A stretch of 64,000 nt of DNA, taken from NCBI RefSeq assembly GCF_900105725.1, contig NZ_FNLM01000034.1, positions 3,038,001-3,102,000 of the forward strand. Direction: 5' to 3'. Of the stretch, positions 38,887 to 46,073 are shown in pieces (the first letter of the stretch is position 1; every line of letters begins with the position of its first letter). The stretch comes from Gordonia westfalica (lineage in GTDB: Bacteria > Actinomycetota > Actinomycetes > Mycobacteriales > Mycobacteriaceae). The notes under the pieces were generated by a model, which saw nothing but the letters and a program-made list of their open reading frames with translations, ran no database searches and was not told the DNA's origin. A program made the position numbers and the translations under genes.

Positions 38887-39312
38887 TCAGTCGGCGACGT
38901 ACTCGCCGTAGCCGAGCGAGCGCAGGCTGGCGCGGATCTTCTCGGCCGCGGCGTCGAGGTCCTCGGGGCTGGCGTTCTTGTTCGCGTTCGCGAGGTCGAA
39001 GGTCTCGAGCGAGAGCCCCTGGAAGACGTGGATGTGCACGTGGGGAACCTCGAGGCCGGCGATGAGCAGACCGATCCGCGGCGCGTCGAAGGCGTCCTTC
39101 ACGGCCTGACCGACCTTCTGCGCGACGCCGCTGAGGTGAGCGAACAGCGTGCTGTCCATCTGCTCCCAGTGGTCGACCTCGTTGCGCGGCACCACCAGCA
39201 CGTGGCCGGGGGTGACCGGCTCGATGGTCAGGAATGCGACGGCCTCGCCGTCCTTCCAGACGAATCGACCGGGGATGTCGCCGTTGATGATCATGCTGAA
39301 AACCGATGCCAT
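38887..39312 (-). CDS. HIT family nucleotide-binding protein
   Basis: A 141-aa histidine-triad protein (nucleotide phosphoramidase or diadenosine hydrolase group). The triad is VPHVHIHVF, preceded by PVTPGHVLVVPR. Start ATG 39312 gives MASVFSMIINGDIPG. In M. tuberculosis, as I recall, a HIT gene (Rv0759c) directly neighbours phoR; here a restriction-modification pair lies between them. Confidence 0.93.
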   Translation of the reverse strand: MASVFSMIINGDIPGRFVWKDGEAVAFLTIEPVTPGHVLVVPRNEVDHWEQMDSTLFAHLSGVAQKVGQAVKDAFDAPRIGLLIAGLEVPHVHIHVFQGLSLETFDLANANKNASPEDLDAAAEKIRASLRSLGYGEYVAD

Positions 39313-39404
39313 GCGCCCGAGTCTAGATGTTGTGTGGTTCGGCACCGCCGGACGCAGCCGTGTTGTCCACGAAGCTGTCGGGGGTCCATGACATCCTTTT
39401 CGGT

Positions 39405-40493
39405 GTGAGTGGGCCAGAAACCTCCCGACCGGGACGAGCAGTCGGATCCAGTGACGTCCTGGCCCGCGCGCAGCGGTTTCCCAGGTTGCGGTACATGGGG
39501 TCGAAGTACCGGCTGCTGCCGCATCTCGAACGCACCTTCGCCGAGATCGGCGGGACCACGGCCGTCGATGCCTTCTCCGGGTCAGGTGTCGTGTCCTACC
39601 TGCTGAAGGCGCAGGGCTTCGAGGTCGTCAGCAACGACTTCCTGCATTTCCCGCACATCATCACGCGTGCCTCGGTGGCGAATTCGAGCGTCCGCCTCGA
39701 GCCGGAACTCATCGAACAGATCTGCGGACCGGCCGCCGACGACCGCGACTACATCTCCAGCACCTTCGACGGCCTGTACTTCACCGCCGAGGACCGGGCG
39801 TTCCTGGACTCGGCGTGGTCGCACATCGACGCGCTGCGCGGGTATCGCCGCGACCTGGCCATCTCGGCCCTCGTCCTGTCCGCTGCACGCAAGCAGCCGC
39901 GCGGGGTGTTCACCTTCACCGACTCGACGCGGTACGCCGACGGACGCCGCGACCTCACGATGTCGCTGCGCGACCATTTCCGTCTGCGCGCGGCGGCCGA
40001 CTACAACTCCACCGTGTTCAGCAACGGATGCAGCAACCGGAGCGTCCAGGGCGACATCTTCGACCTCGACCTCCCGTGGTCGACGCCTCCGGATCTCGTC
40101 TACCTCGACCCTCCGTACGCGCCGCCCACCGACGACAACGACTACATCAAGCGCTACCACTTCCTCGAGGGACTCTCCGCGTACTGGCGCGGCATGACCA
40201 TCATGGAGAACACCAAGACCAAGAAGCTGCCCAAGCGGTTCACCCCGTTCGCGTACAAGCGGACCATCGAGGACGCCCTGCTGCGCACCTTCGAACACTT
40301 CGAGGATGCCGGCGCGATCGTGCTGTCGTATTCGTCGAATGCGTTGCCCGGCAAGGACCGGATCGTCGATCTGCTGGGCAAGGTCAAGCCGTCGGTCGAG
40401 GTGATCGCCATCGATCACAAGTACAGCTTCGGGACGCACGCCGCGGCCACCCGTCGTGACGTCAGCGAGTTCCTGTTCGTCGGACGGGACTGA
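39405..40493 (+). CDS. D12-class (Dam-like) N6-adenine DNA methyltransferase
   Basis: A 362-aa DNA adenine methylase. Motif order is that of the D12/alpha class: RYMGSKYRLLPHL at the start, AdoMet motif VDAFSGSGVVSYLL (about residue 54) and catalytic LDPPYAPP (about residue 235), with the helical target-recognition region between. The likely partner endonuclease is 10 bp downstream. The start is uncertain: GTG 39405, ATG 39495 (MGSKYR) or TTG 39327, none with a good ribosome site. Confidence 0.85.
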   Translation: MSGPETSRPGRAVGSSDVLARAQRFPRLRYMGSKYRLLPHLERTFAEIGGTTAVDAFSGSGVVSYLLKAQGFEVVSNDFLHFPHIITRASVANSSVRLEPELIEQICGPAADDRDYISSTFDGLYFTAEDRAFLDSAWSHIDALRGYRRDLAISALVLSAARKQPRGVFTFTDSTRYADGRRDLTMSLRDHFRLRAAADYNSTVFSNGCSNRSVQGDIFDLDLPWSTPPDLVYLDPPYAPPTDDNDYIKRYHFLEGLSAYWRGMTIMENTKTKKLPKRFTPFAYKRTIEDALLRTFEHFEDAGAIVLSYSSNALPGKDRIVDLLGKVKPSVEVIAIDHKYSFGTHAAATRRDVSEFLFVGRD

Positions 40494-40503
40494 CGCCGAG
40501 CAC

Positions 40504-41346
40504 ATGAGTGATGCAGTTGACTTCGAGGACTATCTGAAGTCGTTGGGACGGTTGACCTCTCACGTCGACCCCACCGCCTCCACACCGGAGGCCGAGCGGA
40601 TCGTCGAGGCCACCGGAAGCCTCGGCGGACTCCTCGACACCGACCTCACCGGGCTTGCAGCATGGGTGCGCGACAACCCCAATGACGTCCCCGTACTCGG
40701 ACTCGCGGTCGGGTTGTCGCAGGAGAAGCTCAAGAATGCGCTGCGCGATCACTTCGACACCAGCGGCTGGCACGGCCTGGCACGCACCCAGCCCGTCGAA
40801 CTGGTTACCTGGCTCGACGCGGAGTTCGACCTCGTGCGGATGCTGCGCACCCAGATGGAACGCACCTACACCTTCGCCGACATCCTAGTGGCCCGCGCCG
40901 GAACCCGCGCCACCGCGACCCGCGCCGGGGCGTCGGGCCGGCGGATCGAGGACGAGATCGAGGACATCGCGCGCGACCTCGGCCTGAACTACACGACCCG
41001 ATCCCGATTCGCCGGACGCAACGGACGCACGGCCCCCGCCGACTTGATCGTCGGCGACCCGAACTCCGCCGACATCGTGGTGGCCGCAAAGGGTTTCGAT
41101 TCGACGGGGTCCAAACTCACCGACGCCGTCCGGGAGATCGAGGAGATGGCCGAGGTACGTCTCCCCACCCAGCTCGTGCTCGCGGTGATCGACGGAATCG
41201 GCTGGAAGTCACGACAATCCGACCTTCGCCGCATCCACCAGTTGTGGGCCACCCGTCAGATCGACGGCATGTACACCCTCGTCACCCTCGACCGGTTCCG
41301 CACTGACGTGGCCGAGTTCGCTAGGTTGCGGAGGTTGATCAGCTGA
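40504..41346 (+). CDS. putative DpnII-like type II restriction endonuclease
   Basis: A 280-aa protein. The C-terminal half resembles the PD-(D/E)XK core of DpnII-type enzymes: a helix [12 protein letters not shown], an acidic residue in PADLIVGD (about 180), [10 protein letters not shown] (about 192) and then GSKL (about 202) at the start of the following helix. The usual ExK reads AAK here. The methylase 10 bp upstream supports a restriction role; the target (GATC for DpnII itself) is only a guess. Its stop overlaps the 3' end of phoR by 8 bp. Confidence 0.7.
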   Translation: MSDAVDFEDYLKSLGRLTSHVDPTASTPEAERIVEATGSLGGLLDTDLTGLAAWVRDNPNDVPVLGLAVGLSQEKLKNALRDHFDTSGWHGLARTQPVELVTWLDAEFDLVRMLRTQMERTYTFADILVARAGTRATATRAGASGRRIEDEIEDIARDLGLNYTTRSRFAGRNGRTAPADLIVGDPNSADIVVAAKGFDSTGSKLTDAVREIEEMAEVRLPTQLVLAVIDGIGWKSRQSDLRRIHQLWATRQIDGMYTLVTLDRFRTDVAEFARLRRLIS

Positions 41347-42850
41347 GGAGCGGCAGGCGAACCCAGAAGGTCGCGCCCTCACCCGGCGTCGATTCGACGC
41401 CGACCCGGCCGCCGTGCGCTTCCACGAGCGCGGCGACGATGGACAGCCCCAGGCCGTTTCCACCGCCCGAACCACGGTGGCGTGACTCGTCACCGCGGTA
41501 GAACCGCTCGAAAACGTGCTCGGCATCCTCCGGGGTCAGCCCTTGTCCGGTGTCGGCGACCGTCAGCACCGCCTCAGACCTGCCATCCGAGTCGTCGACC
41601 GCGACCCCGACCGTGATGGATGCCTCGGCGGGCGTGTGGTTGACCGCGTTGCCGATGAGGTTGCGCAACACCTGCAGGAGCCTCGGCGCGTCACCGGACA
41701 CCACCGGCGGTTGGTCGCCGGGCGTCACCTCGAGCCGGATGTCGCGTTCGGGCGCGGCGACCCGCGCCGACTGCACGGCGTCGGCGGCCAGGCCCAGCAA
41801 GTCGACGGGTGCCGTGGCGATGGGACGCTGCACGTCGAGACGCGCCAGCATCAGCAGGTCCTCGACGAGCAGGTTCATCCGTCCCGCCTCGTCGTTGATC
41901 CGCCGCATCGCGTCCGTGACGTCGGGAACGCCGCCCTGCGAATAGAGTTCGGCGAAACCCTTGATCGACGTCAACGGGGTACGGAGTTCGTGGCTGGCGT
42001 CGGCGATGAAGCGTCGCATCTCCTCCTCGGAGGCGCGGGCCTGTCGTTCCGACGCCGCGGTGGTGGCGAAGGCCTGCTGGATCTGGCCGAGCATCGTGTT
42101 CAGCGAATCCGACAGGCTGCCGACCTCGGTGTTGGGCGCGGCCGGCGGAACTCGCCGCGTGAGGTCGCCGGCCGCGATCGCGTGTGCGGTCTCCTCGACC
42201 CTCCGGAGGGGGCGGAGACTGGTCCGCACCAGCAGATAGCTGAGAACCCCGATGAGCACCACGACGACGACGCCGATGGCGAACTGCAACCAGATCAGCC
42301 TGCTCACCGTGTCATCGATGTCGGACATCGGGGTGGCCACGACGGTGGTGCCGAACATGTTGCTGTGCTTGATCACCCGCCACTGCGGACCATCCGCCTC
42401 GGCCGATCCGACGGTGACCGGTCCGACGTTGTCACCGGTCAGTCCGGTCAGATCCGGCGAGTGGTCGAACTGGTTGTAGACACTGACCGCCGAGATACCG
42501 CCCGGCCCTTGGAGAGTCGACTCCACGTAGTACGGCGACGGCGGACGGCGCGGCCCCGGCGGGCCGGAGCGCGGCTCGTTGGCCGGTGATCGCGGATCGG
42601 CCCACGTACGCGTGGCGTTGACCAGTCCTTCGTCCGCACGGGAGATGAGGTCCTGGCGCATCGACGAGGTGACCGCCACGCCGGAGGCCAGCAACCCGAC
42701 GACCACGAGAGCGAGCGTGAGTGCGACCAGGGAGAACCGCAGCGGCACACCGCGCTTGCGCGCCTGCGCCGTCGGCTGTGGCCGCGCATGGGACGCCGTC
42801 GGCTGAGGCCGCGCATGAGACGCCGTCGGCGGTGGCCCGGAGACGGTCAT
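41339..42850 (-). CDS. phoR: sensor histidine kinase PhoR
   Basis: A 503-aa two-component sensor. The N-terminus has a 9-residue tandem repeat (TASHARPQP), then TM1 (about 38-60), an extracytoplasmic sensor loop of about 120 residues with a Pro-rich stretch, TM2 ([14 protein letters not shown]), a HAMP domain, the dimerisation helix with [17 protein letters not shown] (phospho-His), and the ATPase domain with N ([11 protein letters not shown]), G1 (VADTGQGL), F ([10 protein letters not shown]) and G2 (GLGLSIV) boxes. The ATG overlaps the phoP stop (ATGA). Confidence 0.93.
   Translation of the reverse strand: MTVSGPPPTASHARPQPTASHARPQPTAQARKRGVPLRFSLVALTLALVVVGLLASGVAVTSSMRQDLISRADEGLVNATRTWADPRSPANEPRSGPPGPRRPPSPYYVESTLQGPGGISAVSVYNQFDHSPDLTGLTGDNVGPVTVGSAEADGPQWRVIKHSNMFGTTVVATPMSDIDDTVSRLIWLQFAIGVVVVVLIGVLSYLLVRTSLRPLRRVEETAHAIAAGDLTRRVPPAAPNTEVGSLSDSLNTMLGQIQQAFATTAASERQARASEEEMRRFIADASHELRTPLTSIKGFAELYSQGGVPDVTDAMRRINDEAGRMNLLVEDLLMLARLDVQRPIATAPVDLLGLAADAVQSARVAAPERDIRLEVTPGDQPPVVSGDAPRLLQVLRNLIGNAVNHTPAEASITVGVAVDDSDGRSEAVLTVADTGQGLTPEDAEHVFERFYRGDESRHRGSGGGNGLGLSIVAALVEAHGGRVGVESTPGEGATFWVRLPLLS
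42767..42834. repeat. 27-bp tandem repeat in the phoR N-terminus
   Basis: About two and a half copies of a 27-bp unit (beginning CGCCGTCGGC on the plus strand at 42767, 42794 and 42821) encode TASHARPQP on the minus strand. The frame is kept whatever the copy number, so copy-number change would lengthen only the cytosolic tail. Confidence 0.8.
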
Positions 42851-43572
42851 CAGTCGCGCGGCTCGCGCATCACGTAGCCGACACCGCGCAGGGTGTGGAT
42901 GAGACGCTTCTCGCCGTTGTCGAGTTTGCGACGCAGGTAGGAGACATAGGACTCGACGACGTTGACCTCGCCGCCGAAGTCGTAGTTCCACACGTGGTCG
43001 AGGATGCGGGGTTTGGACAGCACCGTCCCCGCGTTGACCATGAAGTAACGCAGCAGGGTGAACTCGGTCGGTGACAGCTGGACCGGTTTGCCGGCCTTGA
43101 AGACCTCGTGGGTCTCGTCGTCGAGTTCGATGTCGGCGAAGGTGATCCGCGACGAGGACTTCTGTTCCTCGTCGAATCCGCTGCGTCGCAGCAGGACCTG
43201 CAACCGGGCGACGACCTCCTCCAGGCTGAACGGCTTGGTGACGTAGTCGTCGCCGCCGATCGTCAGGCCGTTGACCTTGTCCGCGACCGAGTCACGGGCC
43301 GACAGGAACAGCGCGGGTGCCTCGACCCCGTCCGCGCGGAGACGCCGCAGCAGCCCGAACCCGTCCATGCCCGGCATCATCACGTCGAGGATCAGCACGT
43401 CGGTTTTGTTGCTGCGACACTTGTCGATCGCGGCGGGTCCGTCGGCGGCGGTGTCGACGTCGTATCCCTGGAACTTCAGCGACACCGACAAGAGCTCGCG
43501 GATGTTCTCCTCGTCGTCGACGACGAGGACCTTCGCGCCGCGCGCTTCGTCGTTCTTGGTCGGTCCACTCAC
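42850..43572 (-). CDS. phoP: response regulator PhoP (OmpR family)
   Basis: A 240-aa response regulator. Receiver domain: KVLVVDDEENIRELLSVSLK, phospho-Asp in VLILDVMMPGMDGFG, Lys in DDYVTKPFSLEEVV. Winged-helix output: LSPTEFTLLRYF, ILDHVWNYDFGGEVNVVESY and HTLRGVGYVMREPR. It is very close to the M. tuberculosis PhoP sequence as I remember it, which regulates envelope lipids and pH response. GTG 43572 is the likely start; the frame is open to 43617. A four-repeat array upstream suggests autoregulation. Confidence 0.93.
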   Translation of the reverse strand: MSGPTKNDEARGAKVLVVDDEENIRELLSVSLKFQGYDVDTAADGPAAIDKCRSNKTDVLILDVMMPGMDGFGLLRRLRADGVEAPALFLSARDSVADKVNGLTIGGDDYVTKPFSLEEVVARLQVLLRRSGFDEEQKSSSRITFADIELDDETHEVFKAGKPVQLSPTEFTLLRYFMVNAGTVLSKPRILDHVWNYDFGGEVNVVESYVSYLRRKLDNGEKRLIHTLRGVGYVMREPRD

Positions 43573-43594
43573 ACCGTCACTGTTCCAGAGTCGC

Positions 43595-43633
43595 CTGGAA
43601 CGTCCCTGGCCGGACACTGGGAGATTCCTGTGA
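43595..43633 (-). promoter_or_regulatory. PhoP-box-like array of four 11-bp repeats upstream of phoP
   Basis: On the minus strand: TCACAGG-AATC-TCCCAGT-GTCC-GGCCAGG-GACG-TTCCAGG. Four heptamers with CAG in the same place repeat every 11 bp (plus-strand CTG at 43628, 43617, 43606 and 43595). The spacing of one helical turn puts all four on one face of the DNA, as for OmpR-family dimers. The array ends 23 bp before the phoP start, so it may overlap the promoter. Confidence 0.65.
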
Positions 43634-43662
43634 ACGCCGACCTGCGGTTCGATCGGCGAAGC

Positions 43663-44349
43663 TCACAGCGTGGCGTCGCCGTAGGCGGCGGCGATGGCGT
43701 CCGAGCCGCGCCACCGTGAGTACGTGGGGCTCTGAGGCCACCCGGCGGGCGAGTCCTGCCATTCCTCCTGACGCCCCCACGGCAGGACGTCGAGAAGCCC
43801 GAACGTGAAACCGAGTTGTTCGGTCCCGCGGCCGGTCGTGTGCCACGTGCGGTAGACCGTGTCGCCGTCGCGGAGGAATACGTTGATCGCGAACCCCTCG
43901 CCCGGAGCGGCGTCGACGTCCGCGGAGAAGCTCGTGCCCGCCGACGAGTACCAGTCCATCCGGTTGCCGACGCGATTCTTGTAGGCCAACGCCTCGTCGA
44001 TCGGTCCGTGGGTGATGATCACGAACCGGGCGTCGTAGTCGGCGAGATAGTCGAGACGGCTGAACTGCGTCGTGTACCCGGTGCAGCCCGGGCACTGATA
44101 TTTCTCGCTCTCGGTCCACATGTGGTTGTAGACGATCAGCTGGGAAAGCCCGTCGAAGATGTCGACGAGGCGGATCGGACCGTCGAGTCCGGTGAGGATG
44201 TAGTCAGGCATCTCGACCATCGGCAGCCGGCGACGCTGCGCGGCGATCGCGTCGAGTTCGCGGGTGGCCGCTTTCTCGCGGACGCGCAGTTCCGCCAGGG
44301 CCGCGGCCCAGGTGTCGTGGTCGGTCAGGGGTGGAAGCCGATCGCTCAT
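43663..44349 (-). CDS. DUF899 thioredoxin-like protein
   Basis: A 228-aa protein of the DUF899 (AhpC/TSA-like) group. It has LIVYNHMW, then ESEKYQCPGCTGYT, where the CxxC-type pair sits in the thioredoxin-like fold, and RVGNRMDWYSSAGTSFSADV and TYSRWRGSDAI. Function unknown, presumed redox. Start ATG 44349 has a GAAAGG site; the frame is open further up. Confidence 0.88.
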   Translation of the reverse strand: MSDRLPPLTDHDTWAAALAELRVREKAATRELDAIAAQRRRLPMVEMPDYILTGLDGPIRLVDIFDGLSQLIVYNHMWTESEKYQCPGCTGYTTQFSRLDYLADYDARFVIITHGPIDEALAYKNRVGNRMDWYSSAGTSFSADVDAAPGEGFAINVFLRDGDTVYRTWHTTGRGTEQLGFTFGLLDVLPWGRQEEWQDSPAGWPQSPTYSRWRGSDAIAAAYGDATL

Positions 44350-44410
44350 GACGGTGCCTTTCGGTGATCGCGGGGGTCCCGCAGAGGCAGACCGCGCCGG
44401 AGCGTTCAAC

Positions 44411-45625
44411 TCATCGTTGCCGCATGTACGGGGCGGCATACCCGATCTTCATGGAGGTGTCGCCGAGCCACGCCGCGAGTTCCTCGGCCCGCGCGTCGAG
44501 TTTCCTCCGGGCCGCGGCCGGCAGGGGTTCGAGCGGGTGGATCGCGATCGAGTTGTCATCCCGGCGATACCAGCCGCCCACGATCCGGCCGTCCCACCAC
44601 GCGGTCTGGCCACCGTTGCCCACCGAGTCGAAGATCTGGGGCCGGTGGTCGCCGAGGTAGAAACCGCGCTCCTTGAAACCCATCGTGGTGGGGTCGAGTT
44701 CGGGCAGCAGCACCGCTTGTGGTTCGCAGTCCTCGTCGTCCCCGTTGCCGTGGTCGCCGGGAAGGTCGTCGGGCAACACGTGGCCGACGCCGCCCCCGTG
44801 CAGATCGCCACCGTCGAGATCGACCTCGACGGTGCCGAGGTCGGCGAGCGCGGCCCGCACCGCGGTCTTGGTGGAGCCCAGCCACCACACGAGGTCGGCC
44901 TCGGTGCCCGGACCGTACGTGCGCAGCCAGCGTTCGATGAGTGCCCGGTGTCCGTCGTGCACGCTCGGCGCGTCAGGGGTCTCGCCGAGCCACACCTTCA
45001 TCGACGTCCACGCCGGGCGGGACAGGTGCCAGTCGAAACGGTTGGGCCCGCGGACGATGTCGCCGGACGCGTCGAGCATGTTGAGGACCCGCGGGCCGAA
45101 ATGGCTCTTGCCCGCCCACGACTTGCCCTCGCCGAACGTGATCGATCCGTCGAGCGCGGGCAGCCGGCTGCGGAGTTCGGTCGACGTGAGTGACTCACCG
45201 CCGGCAAGCTCGGTGAGGACCGCCTCCCGCGCGGCCTCGATCCAGCCCTCCGGGTCGTCGACGTCGGGGCTGCGCCGGAGATCGCGGAGCATGTTGGTGC
45301 GCTCGGAGGCCGAGATGCGGGGGCCGAGCGCGCCGATCGCCTCGGCCAGGACGTCGCGCGGGAAGGCGAAGAGGGTCCGGCGCATCGCGAGATGTTTGAC
45401 GAGGGTCCGGTCGTCGTACAGCGCGGTGTCGATGTCGGCACGGGTCAGGCCGTCGACGCGCGCCCACGCGGACAGGTACACCGTCGACGGCGTGGTGGCG
45501 TGGAGGCCGACCATCGTCTCGGCCGCTTCGACGGCGGACGACGCTCGCGACGCGGCGTCGAGATGCATGCGGCGCATCAGCCGGGACCGGCGCTGGGTGT
45601 CGGTAATCCGCGGGCGCACTGGCAT
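44411..45625 (-). CDS. winged-helix DNA-binding domain protein (HTH_42/YcaQ-like)
   Basis: A 404-aa protein of the large winged-helix family that includes DNA glycosylase-like YcaQ/AlkX. It has MVGLHATTPSTVYLSAWARV, RTLVKHLAMRRTLFAFPRDV, LIERWLRTYGPGTEADLVWWL and WWDGRIVGGWYRR. These positions match the family; the substrate or DNA-repair role is not established for actinobacterial members. An acidic insert (PDDLPGDHGNGDDEDCE) lies near residue 285. Confidence 0.85.
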   Translation of the reverse strand: MPVRPRITDTQRRSRLMRRMHLDAASRASSAVEAAETMVGLHATTPSTVYLSAWARVDGLTRADIDTALYDDRTLVKHLAMRRTLFAFPRDVLAEAIGALGPRISASERTNMLRDLRRSPDVDDPEGWIEAAREAVLTELAGGESLTSTELRSRLPALDGSITFGEGKSWAGKSHFGPRVLNMLDASGDIVRGPNRFDWHLSRPAWTSMKVWLGETPDAPSVHDGHRALIERWLRTYGPGTEADLVWWLGSTKTAVRAALADLGTVEVDLDGGDLHGGGVGHVLPDDLPGDHGNGDDEDCEPQAVLLPELDPTTMGFKERGFYLGDHRPQIFDSVGNGGQTAWWDGRIVGGWYRRDDNSIAIHPLEPLPAAARRKLDARAEELAAWLGDTSMKIGYAAPYMRQR

Positions 45626-45647
45626 GCCGTGATCTTAGAGAGGGGAA

Positions 45648-45699
45648 GCGGGTGCCGGAGACCGGCCGACCCCCATCGACCCGGTTCTCCGGCACCCGC
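45648..45699. repeat. inverted repeat upstream of the winged-helix gene
   Basis: GCGGGTGCCGGAGA (45648-45661) pairs with TCTCCGGCACCCGC (45686-45699); ACCGG/CCGGT extends it with one base offset. It starts 23 bp upstream of the winged-helix start on the other strand, so it may be a structured 5' leader or a factor-binding site. Confidence 0.5.
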
Positions 45700-46073
45700 C
45701 CGGTTGCGTGGGCCGGACGACACACAGCCCCCGACGGGCAGTGCCTGAGAACACCTCCGTGTGTCCTGCGACCAACGCATCCTTACGGTCCCGACCCCCG
45801 TCGGGAACGCCTCACAAGCAGACCTCACGATGCGACCGGAGTACAGCCCCGCTCCGCAATCGTCGGCGAACACCGAGGTCAGACAGGAAATGGACTATCC
45901 GGACCGGACACTGCCGGTTCCGGTTCCGGACGTGTTCAGGTCAGATGACCTGGTCGTTCTCCCGCGGACGTGTCCGTCGCCACCTTTGGGCCTCCGAGCC
46001 TGGCGCCGCGGTCACCACTGGCGCATGATGGACCGGTCGATCAATCGTGCGGTCAGAGCGTGGAGTCGGGTGA
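45700..46073. other. gene-poor interval before the STAND gene
   Basis: The 448 bp between the winged-helix gene (ends 45625) and the STAND gene (starts 46074) hold the inverted repeat at 45648, a perfect palindrome at 45937, and nothing I can call a gene. Short frames (for example from 45761) lack a family or a ribosome site. The long leader suggests a regulated promoter for the STAND gene. Confidence 0.5.
45937..45952. promoter_or_regulatory. perfect palindrome CAGGTCA-GA-TGACCTG
   Basis: A 16-bp perfect inverted repeat with a 2-bp centre, 121 bp upstream of the HTH-nSTAND-WD40 gene. It looks like the operator of a dimeric regulator. The STAND protein itself has an N-terminal HTH-like segment. 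Confidence 0.5.

Noticed and set aside
43663..43669. TCACAGC heptamer as a further PhoP site
   Set aside because: It is a single copy at the end of the DUF899 coding sequence with no second heptamer at 11 bp.
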